Shown here: in pieces, positions 1 to 11,723 of the stretch
How positions within the stretch are numbered: position 1 is the stretch's first letter
Layout of the letters: each line of letters starts with the position of its first letter
Assembly (NCBI GenBank): GCA_037501455.1
Contig: CM074858.1
Span: forward strand, 86,030,501-86,094,500
Origin: Lantana camara
Lineage: Eukaryota; Streptophyta; Magnoliopsida; Lamiales; Verbenaceae
DNA length: 64,000 nucleotides
Reading direction: 5' to 3'
Position numbers and translations under genes: made by a program
Notes under the pieces: generated by a model
Database searches by the model: none
The model's input: the letters and a program-made list of their open reading frames with translations, nothing else
Told to the model about the DNA's origin: nothing

Positions 1-352
1 TAGGTCTCGGGCTCAACAACCTGCTTGGGAACCTCCACTGTAACAAACAAACACAAAACCCGAGACTTAGACCCGATTATGTACCAAATAGACGCACGAC
101 GATGCGAATGTATGTAACTTATGTGTATGAGATGCGAAAATGCAACACATAATTCATTCAAGGTTGTAACATGCATAATTCATATTAAAACAATTCATAA
201 AATTAAATCAAGAATTAAAAATAATTAATTTATGAGACCAAAATTAGAGGTAATTAAAATTCATGGAATTAATTTAACTAACAGTAATTCATTCATTAAA
301 TTAAATTAAATAAACAAAGATACTATTATAATACACATTAGACATTAGTATT

Positions 353-397
<45 letters not shown>

Positions 398-408
398 TAA
401 TATATACG
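1..408 (-). repeat. Gypsy family F LTR, left segment
   Basis: AT-rich non-coding DNA that continues at 8141 once copia A1 is removed: the 5-bp duplication ATACG lies at 404-408 and again at 8136-8140. I assign it to a Tekay-like LTR in minus orientation because the right-hand segment begins (minus strand, position 10000) with TGTGACACCCCG, resembling the TGTAACGCCCC starts of families C, D and G. On the minus strand a possible splice acceptor (T-rich tract then ACAG) is read near 40. A TA dinucleotide run occupies about 356-394. The LTR's other end lies left of the window, so its length is unknown. Confidence 0.5.
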
Positions 409-796
409 TGTTGGAAAACACGAATCAGAAAGCAGCGGAAATTTAAAAATTTTCCAACAAAAGGACCTTGGACTCGCAATCGTGTATCCAAATTCGTAAA
501 GATAAGAAACTTACTTTTCTTTTATTCTTTCTTGAAGCGTTTCAAGCCACCCAAGAACGCTCTTCTCGCGGCTTGATCCCCTCTCCTCGGTAAAGCTCGA
601 ATCTTCAAACTTCTAACTTGAAGCTCTCTAGAGATAGTCCACCAACTTGATCACAATCTAACTAGTAAGGATGCTAGTTCTCTAGTTAGTGTTTAGGCTT
701 AACCTAGGGTTTATTTGATCTTGGAGAAAGGAAGGTGCTCAACACATGAACCAAAAAGAATTGCCAATTCGCTCCATAAGGAGCTTGAGCTCTCTT

Positions 797-805
797 ATTT
801 ATATA
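797..805 (-). promoter_or_regulatory. TATA-like box, A1 3' LTR
   Basis: On the minus strand the sequence reads TATATAAAT just after CCCTC. Other family A copies carry TATATATA in the same place (complement of 6286-6293, 53161-53168, 54975-54982, 63263-63270). It lies downstream of the ACGTG cluster, consistent with a U3 core promoter. Confidence 0.5.
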
Positions 806-1137
806 GAGGGGAGTGCCAAAATTCTTAGTCTTTATGGACTAAGGATTTGGTCCCTCTCTCTCCTATTACTTGATCATCAAGTAATTTGACTTTTACTTTG
901 AATTCTAATTCAAATCAACTTTTAAGAGAGCGAAAATATCCAAACTATATTTGGATAATTTTATACTTTATTTATTTAAAATAAATAACTTATTTTATCT
1001 AATTAATTAATTCATAATTAATTAACTAGATTATTTTTCTCCAAAATTAGACTTTCTTTTTAATTCAAAATTAAACCAAAGTCTATTAAATAATCAACAT
1101 ATTAATTATTTAATATATATACAATATATACATAATC

Positions 1138-1205
1138 ACGTGAGACACGTGTCACAATGACACGTGTCACTCACGTGACCCACACGTGTGATTTCACACG
1201 TGTGG
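1138..1205 (-). promoter_or_regulatory. ACGTG palindrome cluster in family A U3
   Basis: About 68 bp contain overlapping palindromes GACACGTGTC (twice), TCACGTGA and ACACGTGT. These are G-box-like CACGTG cores, the plant bZIP/bHLH binding sequence. The cluster recurs at the matching place in other family A LTRs (about 4620-4687, 6640-6711, 53515-53587, 63605-63679; shortened at 55306-55352), roughly 350 bp upstream of the TATA-like box in the element's own orientation. An enhancer role is inferred from the motif only. Confidence 0.55.
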
Positions 1206-2351
1206 AACCCTTTTGGCCCGATTAACTCGTTTAATCATTTTTAAGCCTCAACTCAAGTAACCAAGTTGTTGTGTGTAACCCTCTAGGTTCTCAATTCAAT
1301 TAGCAGTGACCCTAATTAATTAATTCACTAATTAATTAATCAGTCCACAGATTAAACGACCATAGTCTAGCAACAGGTGTTTAACCCCTAGCTGAATTGG
1401 AATGTTCGGATTCGACAGAACCTTTAAGTCATTGATTCATGTGAGATACAATCCTCCTACTTACTATCTCTCAACCAAGATCTAGGGTAAGGGAATAATC
1501 AGAACCCTAATAATCCGGTCTTAAAGCTAAGTGCATTTCATACCCATTTGATCTCAATCCAAGAAACCATTTTCTTGATGTCTTGATCTACTGCCTTGGC
1601 CAAGGACTCCATATGGCATATGAATGACTTACACAATAAGAGATCACCTTGCAAATGCAAGTGTAGGTCCTTTCTTGATTCTCATTCACTTTCATGAATC
1701 ACTTGTGCAGCCCCAACATAAGCCTTGAATCAGTTGTCTAAGGCGACACCCTTTAAAGCTTATACCTAAGACTACAGAGTTAACTCATAAAGTGACAAGG
1801 AACCTCAAGTCTTAAGGATCAATTAATCACATCAATGACTCGTGAGATATTTCCTAATCTGGAAGTTTCTATTTCCTGAAATAGAAACTCCCTTTCCCAT
1901 TTAGGAATGTTCTCACACTGGGCACCTCAGTGAACTTACTTATTAAAGTAAGCACCCTCATGTATCACGCACGTATCAACTATACACTTTGCACCTCCAT
2001 GAAACAAGGTGGTCCTTCTTAAGGGCGTGATCCCACAAGCAAGCCTTAGAGGAGTCAGGTTGACACTCCCACTGTCTGTAGGACTCATCGGCTTGGAGCA
2101 TTTTACTAATTATGACTTATGTGATATAGGGCTCGTTTCATGAACCATTTCACCTAAATGGTAGAGTCCTAAAGTCATCAGGATTAAGGGAGTTCTTATA
2201 CATGCACAACTAAAGTAAACGCATACCAAACAAGAGCATATAAAGAAGTGTTGCCTCAATTCGTTATTTCATTCAAAGATTGTCTGTGATTACAATAAGG
2301 AAAAGCACAAAGCGGATATACAATCGGCTTTCTAGGGCACTATTCCTAACA

Positions 2352-4578
2352 ATCTCCCACTTGCCCGTCAAAGCCATTCTAAAGCTACTCTAAGTCCCAT
2401 CTTCTAAAGATGACCTTGGAAAGCTTCTCGACTAAGGGGTTTAGTAAGTGGATCTGCCACGTTCTCTGCTGATGTGACCCTCTCAATTTGCACATCTCCT
2501 CTTTTGATAATATCACGAATTAGGTGATACTTCCTCATAATGTGCTTGGTCCGTTGGTGAGATCTTGGTTCTCTTGCTTGAGCAACCGCCCCAATGTTGT
2601 CACAAAACACAGTAATGGGGTCTTTCATGCTAGGAACAACATTCAACTCTTGAATGAAGTTTCTAATCCAAACACCTTCCTTAGCTGCATCATTTGCAGC
2701 TAAGTATTCGGCCTCAGTGGTCGAATCTGCAGTGGTCGTTTGCTTGGAACTCTTCCAACTCACTGCTCCGCCGTTTAGGCAGAAAATGTATCCTGACATT
2801 GACTTAAAATCATCTAAGTCAGATGCAAAGCTTGCATCGCAGTATCCTTCGACAGTAAGATCTTTCTGACCTCCGTAAACTAAGAATAAATCTTTAGTAC
2901 TTTTCAAGTACTTAAGAATATTCTTCACGGCAGCCCAGTGACCATCTCCAGGGTCAGATTGGAAACGACTCGTCACACTAAGTGCATAAGCCACATCCGG
3001 TCGAGTACATAACATTGCATACATTATGCTACCTATTGCTGACGCATAAGGTGTATGAGTCATTCTCTCATGCTTAAGGTTAGTCTTAGGACACATCTTC
3101 TTTGAAAGACATGTTCCTACACTCATAGGAAGGTTCTTAACCTTTGCTGACTCCATATTGAATCTCTTAAATACTTTGTCAATGTACATCGACTGTGATA
3201 GTCCTATTAACCTTCTAGATCTATCTCTATAGATTTTAATTCCAAGGATATAGGACGCATCACCAAGATCTTTCATCTCGAATTGGTTCGATAACCATAA
3301 CTTAGTTACTTTCATGTCATCCTTCGAGTTCCCAATAAGAAGGATGTCATCAACATAAAGTACTAAGAATTGCACTGAGGTCTCCAATTCCTTTCTAAAC
3401 ACACATGATTCATTCGAAATTTGAATGAAGCCAAACGCTTTGACTGATTCATCAAATCGAATGTTCCAATTCCTAGAAGCCTGTTTCAATCCATAGATTG
3501 GTCTTTGGAGTTTGCAAACCTTTTGGTCACTCCCATTGAATGTGAAACCTATGGGTTGCTCCATATAAATGTCTTTATCAATGTCACCATTGAGAAAGGC
3601 AGTTTTCACATCCATTTGCCATATCTCATAGTCATAATATGCAGCAATGGCAAGCATGATCCGAATAGACTTTTGCATTGCAACTGGCGAAAAAGTTTCA
3701 TCAAAGTCCACGCCGGGTCTTTGAGTGAATCCTTTTGCAACCAGTCTTGCCTTGTAGGCTGCAATGCTTCCATCAACTCCAAGCTTTCTCTTAAAGATCC
3801 ATTTGCAACCTATGGGTTTGACCCCATCAGGCAAATCTACCAAGGTCCAAACTTGGTTGGAGTTCATGGAATCCATTTCGGATTTCATGGCTTCTATCCA
3901 CTGTTCAGAGTCAGAATCTGAAAGTGCCTCCTCATATGTTAAAGGATCATTATCCTTTTGAGAGATTGCATGGAAGAATCCATTCCATCTCTCCGGCTGT
4001 CTAGGAGTGCGTTCAGAACGCCTTAGAGGAGGATTTTCGTGTGTATCGAAATTTGTGATTGGTTGTGGTTGATCAGTAGGGGACGTTTCTTCAGTGGGTG
4101 GCGTGGGGTCACTTTGTACTTCCTCTAATTCTATGATCTTGCCTTTCTTTTCTTTAAGGAACGGTTCCTCAAGAAAAGTGGCATTTCTGGAAACAAACAC
4201 CTTTTGCTCAGATTGATCATAGAAGTAATATCCTATGGATTCCTTAGGATAACCTACAAAGTAGCATAAGTTAGAACGAGATTCTAACTTATCTCCCACT
4301 GTCCTCTTTACGTAAGCAGGACAACCCCAAATTCTTAAGTAAGAATAACTAGGGATTTTACCATGCCACATTTCATAGGGCGTTTTAGGGACTGACTTAG
4401 AGGGAACTAGATTCAGAATCTTTGCTGCACTTTCTAGGGCATAACCCCAGAAAGAAGGTGGTAAGTCAGTGAAACTCATCATGGAACGAACCATATCAAG
4501 TAGGGCTCGATTCCTTCTCTCAGAAACTCCATTAAGCTGAGGAGTTCCCGGAGGAGTCCAGTGAGAGATAATCCCATA
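2352..4578 (-). pseudogene. Copia A1 pol remnant (integrase C-part, RT, RNase H)
   Basis: Minus-strand fragment of a copia polyprotein. Visible in order: end of integrase (PGTPQLNGVSERRNR, then MVRSMMS), the RT with [19 protein letters not shown] and the catalytic YVDDILL (complement of about 3340-3365), and RNase H with GYCDASFASD and ADSTTEAEYLA. It closely matches the A2 protein at 56666-60586. The 5' side is cut near 4578, where integrase sequence joins LTR sequence. Near the C-terminus a TAG at 2404-2406 replaces the Gln codon present in A2, 12 codons before the normal stop. With no gag, protease, integrase core or primer-binding site it cannot act alone. Confidence 0.9.
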
Positions 4579-5563
4579 ACAAATTAATTATTTAATATAT
4601 ATACAATATATACATAATCACGTGAGACACGTGTCACAATGACACGTGTCACTCACGTGACCCACATGTGTGATTTCACACGTGTGGAACCCCTTTGGCC
4701 CGATTAACTCGTTTAATCATTTTTAAGCCTCAACTCATGTAACCAAGTTGTTATGTGTGACCCTCTAGGTTCTCAATTCAATTAGCAATGACCCTAATTA
4801 ATTAATTCACTAATTAATTAATCAGTCCACAGATTAAACGACCATAGTCTAGCAACAGGTGTTTAACCCCTAGCTGAATTGGAATGTTTGGATTCGACAG
4901 AACCTTTAAGTCAATGATTCATGTGAGATACAATCCTCCTACTTACTATCTCTCAACCAAGATCTAGGGTAAGGGAATAATTAGAACCCTAATAATCCGG
5001 TCTTAAAGCTAAGTGCATTTCATACCCATTTGATCTCAATCCAAGAAACCCTTTTCTTGATGTCTTGATCTACTGCCTTGGCTAAGGACTCCATATGGCA
5101 TATGAATGACTTACACAATAAGAGATCACCTTGCAAATGCAAGTGTAGGTCCTTTCTTGATTCTCATTCACTTTCATGAATCACTTGTGCAGCCCCAGCA
5201 TAAGCCTTGAATCAGTTGTCTAAGGCGACACCCTTTAAAGCTTATACCTAAGACTACAGAGTTAACTCATAAAGTGACAAGGAACCTCAAGTCTTAAGGA
5301 TCAATTAATCACATCAATGACTCGTGAGATATTTCATAATCTGGAAGTTTCTATTTCCTGAAATAGAAACTTCCTTTCCCATTTAGGAATGTTCTCACAC
5401 GGGGCACCTCAGTGAACTTACTTATTAAAGTAAGCACCCTCATATATCACGCAGGTATCAACTATACACTTTGCACCTCCGTGAAACAAGGTGGTCCTTC
5501 TTAAGGGCGTGATCCCACAAGCAAGTCTTAGAGGAGTCAGGTTGACACTCCCACTGTCTGTAG
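4579..5563 (-). repeat. 5' LTR remnant of A1, inner part
   Basis: LTR-homologous sequence corresponding to about 1097-2080 of the 3' LTR, joined directly to integrase coding sequence at about 4579-4583. That junction marks a large deletion. It ends at TGTAG (5559-5563), the left duplication of the nested solo LTR, and continues at 7866. Confidence 0.85.
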
Positions 5564-7860
5564 TGTTGGAAAACACGAATCAGAAAACAGCGGAATTTAA
5601 AAAAAAAAAAAAAATTTTCCAACAAAAGGATCTTGGACTCGCAATCGTGTAACCAAATTCGTAGAGATAGAAAACTTACTTTTCTTTTATTCTTTCTTGA
5701 AGCGTTTCAAGCCACCCAAGAACGCTCTTCTCGCGGCTTGACAACCCGTCCCTCGAAAGTCTCTTTCTACTTCAGAATCCATTGTCGGGATAGCAATCCA
5801 CACCAACCTAGATTCAATTCATGTTAGAGATGTTCTTAACAATATAACATAAAGAAAGAAACATGAAACGAGAAAAGTAGGATTGAAAGTCCCTTCGAAA
5901 ACAGTTTTGCGAAAGTAGAAAACTGCCAGTCACAAAACCCTCGTGAAAAAATTCATCCTTCAGGATATGGACGAACGGTTTTCGCCATCTTCTTTGGTTC
6001 GATTTTTTCATTCGCTTCACGTCGGGTTCAGAATCGTTTCATCATCCCTTCTGATCGTTTTTGCTTAATCCCCACTTTTGGTAAAGCTCGAATCTTCAAA
6101 ACTTCTAACTTGAAGTCTCTAGAGATAGTCCACCAACTTGGCTACAATCTAACTAGTAAGGATGCTAGTTCTCTAGTTAGTGTTTAGGCTTAACCTAGGG
6201 TTTTATTTTATCTTGGAGAAAGGAAGGTGTTCAACACATGAACCAAGAATTGTCTATTAGCTCTAAAGGGGAGCATGAGCTCCCCTATATATAGGAAAGG
6301 GGAGGGGCGGCCGAACCTAGTCCTAATGGACAAAGGATTTGGTCCCTCTCTCTCCTATTACTTGATCATCAAGTATTTTCCAACTTTGACTTTGAATTCT
6401 AATTCAAGTCAACTTTTAAGAGAGCTAAAAATATCCAAACTATTTTTGGATAATTTTATACTTTATTTATTTAAAATAAATAACTTATTTTATCTAATTA
6501 ATTAATTCATAATTAATTAACTAGATTATTTTTCTCCAAAATAAGACTTTCTTTTTAATTCAAAATTAAACCAAAGTCTATTAAATAATTAATCACATTA
6601 ATTATTTAATACATAAATAAATATACACATATATTTATACACGTGTGTGACACGTGTCACAATGACACGTGTCACTCACGTGAGCCACACGTGTGGTTTC
6701 ACACGTGTGGAACCCTCTTGGCTTGATTAACTCGTTTAATCATTTTAAAGCCTCAACTCATGTAACCAAGTTGTTGTGTGTGACCCTCTAGGTTCTCAAT
6801 TCAATTAGCAGTGACCCTAATTAATTAATTCACTAATTAATTAATCAGTCCACAGATTAAACGACCATAGTCTAGCAACAGGTGTTTAACCCCTAGCTGA
6901 ATTGGAATGTTCGGATTCGACAGAACCTTTAAGTCATTGATTCATGTGAGATACAATCCTCCTACTTACTATCTCTCAACCATGATCTAGGGTAAGGGAA
7001 TAATTAGAACCCTAATAATGTGGTCTTAAAGCTAAATGCATTTCATAGCCATTTGATCTCAATCCAAGAAACCCTTTTCTTGATGTCTTGATCTACTGCC
7101 TTGGCCAAGGACTCCATATGGCATATGAATGACTTACACAATAAGAGATCACCTTGAAAATGCAAGTGTAGGTCCTTTCTTGATTCTCATTCACTTTCAT
7201 GAGTCACTTGTGCAGCCCCAGCATAAGCCTTGAATCAGTTGTCTAAGGCGACACCCTTTAAAGCTTATACCAAAGACTACAGAGTTAACTCATAAAGTAA
7301 CATGGAACCTCAAGTCTAAGGATCAATTAATCACATCAATGACTCGTGAGATATTTCCTAATCTGGAAGTTTCCATTTCCTGAAATAGAAACTTCCTTTC
7401 CCATTTAGGAATGTTCTCACACGGGGCACCTCAGTGAACTTACTTATTAAAGTAAGCACCCTCATGTATCACGCACGTATCAACTATACACTTTGCACCT
7501 CCATGAAACAAGGTGGTCCTTCTTAAGGGCGTGATCCCACAAGCAAGCCTTAGAGGAGTCAGGTTGACACTCCCACTATCTGTAGGACTCATCGGCTTGG
7601 AGTATTTTACTAATCATGACTTATGTGATATAGGGCTCGTTTCATGAACCATTTCACCTAAATGGTAGAGTCCTAAAGTCATCAGGATTAGGGGAGTTCT
7701 CATACATGCGCACGTAATGGAAACACACAAAACACGTATTGGCATATAAAGAAGTGTTTGCCTATAATCAATCGTATATTATTCAAAGATTGTCTGTGAT
7801 ACAAGAAAAGTCCCAAAGCAGATTACGTCGAATCGGCTTTCTAGGGCACTATTCCTAACA
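5564..7860 (-). mobile_element. Solo LTR of copia family A (long variant)
   Basis: A complete LTR (2297 bp, TG...CA) with the 5-bp duplication TGTAG at 5559-5563 and 7861-7865 and no internal region, so a solo LTR left by LTR-LTR recombination. It is longer than its relatives because about 340 bp (roughly 5741-6082) are present that the other A LTRs lack, in the downstream (R-U5) part. It has the ACGTG cluster (6640-6711) and TATA-like box (6286-6293). Confidence 0.9.
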
Positions 7861-8135
7861 TGTAGGACTCATCGGCTTGGAGCATTTTACTAATCATGAC
7901 TTATGTGATATATGTCTCGTTTCATTAACCATTTCACCTAAATGGTAGAGTCCTAAAGTCATCAGGATTAGGGGAGTTCTTATACATGCACAGCTAAAGT
8001 AAACGCATACCAAACAAGAGCATATAAAGAAGTGTTGCCTCAATTCGTTATTTCATTCAAAGATTGTCTGTGATTACAATAAGGAAAAGCACAAAGCGGA
8101 TATACAATCGGCTTTCTAGGGCACTATTCCTAACA
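7861..8135 (-). repeat. 5' LTR remnant of A1, outer part
   Basis: The outermost U3 end of the A1 5' LTR, resuming after the nested solo LTR with the duplicated TGTAG and ending CTAACA at 8135. The same terminal sequence ends the 3' LTR at 2351. Confidence 0.9.
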
Positions 8136-8582
8136 ATACGTACATACTTAATCATAATAACTATACACTACTAACATATTACATATATATTATAATATAC
8201 ATCTAGCATTCACATATTAATATACTACAAATTACATATATACAGTATAGTATACCTATAACATTAATATAGTACACAAACATTAACGTACTACTATATA
8301 TATACACACTTTCACGTACCCACACACCCATGCATGCACTTCACACACACACATCCTCATGCATGCACTTATACCCTATATATAAATATATAACATACAT
8401 ATAGCATTAACATATTAATTTACAACATATATATATATATATTACTATACTACACGTAACACTCATGCATGCATGCAAAACACAAATTACACATGCACAA
8501 ACAATTAACAGCATACAAAACCAAGAAAAAGGAAAAGGAAGCAAACAAGTAGCAGTAGCAATAGAAACAATCTGCACTCATC

Positions 8583-8709
8583 TCCCCGACCGGGGAGAAA
8601 ACACACGCAGCAGGTCCCCGATCGGGGAAGGGGGAGGCAGAAAGTTTCTGCCCAAAACTCCCTCCCCCCCCCGGGGACGACAGACGAGCAAAATCTCCCC
8701 GACCGGGGA
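8583..8709. repeat. Paired palindrome cluster, LTR F
   Basis: Four units built on TCCCCGAYCGGGGA: perfect or near-perfect at 8583-8596, 8615-8628 and 8696-8709, and degenerate (long C-run) at 8663-8677. Unit starts are 32, 48 and 33 bp apart, i.e. two pairs. Function unknown; see findings. Confidence 0.75.
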
Positions 8710-9272
8710 GATTGTTGCAGAGAAGAAAATACGCAGCAGCAGGGGCAGTAGCTTGGGGAAGGAATTAGGCAACAAACACAACAACATTCAAGCAAAAAAT
8801 GGAGCACAAAACACGCACAAAAGGACCCCAAAACTGACAGCAACTAATGAACAAAATTGACAGCAACAAAGCAGTTAAATTTAGAGTTCAAATCACCATT
8901 AAAATGGCTGAAAAAGGAGGAAGAAAAACAGGGCAACAACAGCTAGCAGCAGTCACGTTAGAAGCAAGCTGACATCAGTCCTATTTTAGGCCCAAAATCC
9001 CCAAATTTTTAATCCAAAACTCAAGTGTATTAATGGTAGAAGTTAATATACTCAACAACCAAGGATTTAATGCAGAGAAACAGGAGATAAAGACATAAAT
9101 GAACTCACTCTCTAGCTTAGAAATCAAGATAAATTCATGAGAGCTTGGGTTCAAAATTTTTGAATGAAAACCTAACTATTCCTCCATCTAACCACTTCAT
9201 GCTTGAAACCTTAAATTCAAGAGACAAAAAGGAGCATATAATGAAGTATAAATCACAAGGAATATAGATCTT

Positions 9273-9274
9273 AC
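9273..9274 (-). other. Candidate 5' splice site in LTR F
   Basis: Minus strand reads CAGAG|GTAAGATC, a good plant donor. Comparable donors stand upstream of the palindrome cluster in LTRs C (18447), D (49391) and G (39332). No transcript evidence is available from sequence. Confidence 0.35.
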
Positions 9275-10000
9275 CTCTGATCGTTGAGAGACAAGGAAAA
9301 CAAGACAATCTTGAGCAATTTGATGAAGAAGATGATCAATAGTGATCAATTCTCTTCCTTGCTTCTTTGCTGCTGTGTCTCGATGAAAGAGGGAAGAAAT
9401 GAGTACAAAATGGTAGATATTTGGCTTAAGTTCAGACCTTAGGGGCAAGGTGGGGCCAACTCTAGAGTTAAGTTCAAGTAGGACTGAAAATGGCTTCGTC
9501 GGGGGTCGAAACGACATCCAAACATTACGAAACTTGTTCCATTGCGTCTGGATCATCGAAAGGAGTAGAACGCCACAAACGGGACTTGAATCCGAGTTCC
9601 GTAGCCCAAGATATGAATTAAAACGTACATAAGTGTACAAAAAGAGCTCAATTTCGAATTGAGTCCAAAACTTACAGAAAGTTGCAATTAGGTCCAAAAC
9701 CAAAGTTCAATTAAGTCCACAAGTTTTAAATATCATGAAAGTAAGTCCAAAAGCATATAATTCAATTAAATTCAAGAAATTAACATGCTAGGAAATTAAA
9801 TACATGCCATAAAAATTCAAATATTGCTAGAATTAAAATATCAAAAATATTTAGGCATAAACATAGCATTTAAATCAATTAATTCAAGTAATTGAGCAAA
9901 ATTCAAAATATAATCAAATTAAATATTAAAATAAAGGAAATTACGGAAATTAACTCACACGTGGCACGAACCTGTACGGTCGGACGAACGGGGTGTCACA

Positions 10001-11263
10001 GAACCCGGTTCGGTCCGGTTCGACACGTGGCTGATCCCGTTTATGCTACGTGTCCAGTTTGGTCCGACCCTATCCGTTGGCCTGACCCGTGACCTGTTGC
10101 CTTGGCCCGTTGACTACGCGGTCAACTTGATCCGGGCCGCACGTGTCGCACATGCGGCGTCCAGTCAGCGCCACTTGGCAGCTGACCCGCTGAAAATTTT
10201 ATTTTCTCCAAAAAAAAATTCCGGGCATTTCCAACTCTTTGGAACTTCAATTTACTTGGCTATTTTCAAACACTTTGAAAATTCATTTCTCTTTCTCCTT
10301 TTATTATTTTCTCTTCGGGTTTTCAATTTCGGCTTACAGGGCGACCTGCAGGACTAATTAATTTTAGCTCCAAACGAGTTAATATATTATCATCTCATGA
10401 TAGTAATTAATTACCGTTTAACAATATTTAATTCCACTAAATAAATATTGTTGCACTCTAAAATTAATTAAATTATTCACGAATTTCTCGATCTAGAATA
10501 ATTTCGTATTTCACTCCTCCGTGTAGATATCCATGAAAAATAAATTGCAACTACTATCATTTATTTTTCATCTCGAATTTGAAATTTATTGATTCACCTT
10601 AAGTTCAAATTCTCTGTATGTGAAACACATTCATCATACAACTTCGGTGACGTATCACATGAAGTGCTTTGGCCAAAGTCTTAATTCGAACTTTTGCAAA
10701 TCTATTTTAGGGATATCTTTTACCTTCCAGCAAGGCCACAGATTCCTTGATCAATATAAATCTTTAGCACATTTCATGTTATCATTGAACGTACAAAGTA
10801 TTTTGGCCACCGTTGCCGAGACCTCACTTTGAGTATATTACAGTGACTAACACTACATGCCTAAAGCCAAAATATTGTCAGGATTAAGAGTACAATGCTT
10901 CCTGAGATTTTATTCATTTTAGATAGCAGTATAAAATGAATAATCTCAGTGGTCCAGTTCGATGTTTCCAATCCCATTGAAAATCATCAACATGTTATAA
11001 TCGGAATCACCATTCCCTTTGACGAAAGACCAATCATCTTATATAACCACATTAGAGTCTTGATAAGAACATAATCTTATCTTGCCGACTAGAACTTTAA
11101 TGACACGTGATTTCGATATTCAAAGTCTTTTCTTATGAAACACATTTCATATAAGAATACCACCACACGTCATTAATTATCAATATGTAAAATACTCACG
11201 ACTTGTTGTAAATTTAGTTTAATTAATTCAACAAATTGAATTTTCAGGGCACTACTCCCAACA
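10001..11263 (-). repeat. Fragment of a copia family B-type LTR
   Basis: Minus-strand sequence starts TGTTGGGA at 11263 and runs colinearly, but with clear divergence, along the first half of the intact B LTRs (24868-27161, 32256-34545), including the ATGAAATGTGTTTCAT segment and the GC-rich CACGTGGC part. It stops at 10001 where LTR F is inserted, so TATA, R and U5 are absent. The right neighbour is not a polypurine tract, so this was a 5' or solo LTR. GTGTC (11264-11268) would be the target duplication. Confidence 0.8.
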
Positions 11264-11723
11264 GTGTCAACCAAGACAGATGAGCTTGGGGATCCGTATG
11301 GGGATTAGCGCCAAATCTATGTAACGAGGGGGAGTTGGGTCCCCTCAGTCTGCTGTCGAATGAAAGTTTATCCGAGGAGAGGTAGCGCTCGTGGATAGTG
11401 TCCTTAGAGCAATGGGGGTGCGCATTGCAGTAGAGGCGGGCGCTCGTTAGTGAGGCACGGGTGGTCATGTGTTTCATGATTATGATGACACGCTTCATAT
11501 GTGACTTTTGGTCAGCGAGGGTCCTGGCCGCTCGTAAGGACTTATTTGGGAGACCGTCGAATCCACTTGTCACGTGCTGACTGTGCCACGTGTCCAAACG
11601 TGGACCAAGCGTAATTTGACCCCATCAGATATTATATTATTCTGTCTATTCTTTTATTTATCATATTTATAGTTTATATTAAAATAATTATAAAATAAAT
11701 ATCAATATAAAAAATTTAATTTA
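11264..11723. other. Unassigned intergenic DNA
   Basis: The first about 370 bp are fairly GC-rich and hold a 117-codon minus-strand frame (11244-11597) that overlaps the neighbouring LTR end and has no domain I recognise. The rest is AT-rich. Minus-strand clusters of CACGTG suggest a fragment of another LTR, but I cannot place it. Confidence 0.3.

Larger units (their letters stand above)
409..2351 (-). repeat. 3' LTR of copia A1
   Basis: 1943-bp LTR bounded by TG...CA, followed on its pol side (2352 onward) by the complement of the polypurine tract GGGCAAGTGGGAGAT. Read on the minus strand it holds U3 with a cluster of CACGTG-type palindromes (1138-1205), a TATA-like sequence (complement of 797-805) and R-U5 ending CCAACA. 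Homologous LTRs of the same family are at 5564-7860, 52770-54588, 54589-56501 and 62877 to the window end. Confidence 0.92.
409..8135 (-). mobile_element. Ty1/copia element A1, internally deleted, with nested solo LTR
   Basis: Boundaries are exact: TG at 409 and CA at 8135 (read on the minus strand as TGTTAGGAATAG...GTTTTCCAACA), flanked by the 5-bp duplication ATACG at 404-408 and 8136-8140. Minus-strand order is: 5' LTR remnant (8135-7866 and 5563-about 4580), a deletion, the 3' half of pol (about 4578-2352), and the 3' LTR (2351-409). The deletion removed the inner part of the 5' LTR, primer-binding site, gag, protease and the N-terminal integrase, so the copy is dead. A solo LTR of the same family (5564-7860) was added later. 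Confidence 0.9.
8136..10000 (-). repeat. Gypsy family F LTR, right segment
   Basis: Continuation of the F LTR, whose 5' end (minus strand) is TGTGACACCCCG at 10000. Going leftwards it contains a block shared with the family C LTR (complement of about 9575-9615, with GGAACTCGGATTC), a candidate promoter/exon region, a candidate 5' splice site at 9274, a GC-rich palindrome cluster (8583-8709) and then AT-rich DNA with TGCATGCATG repeats (8300-8475). Small frames here (e.g. 9197-9703) look like chance. F inserted into the B-type LTR fragment that begins at 10001; the matching duplication is outside the window. Confidence 0.55.
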
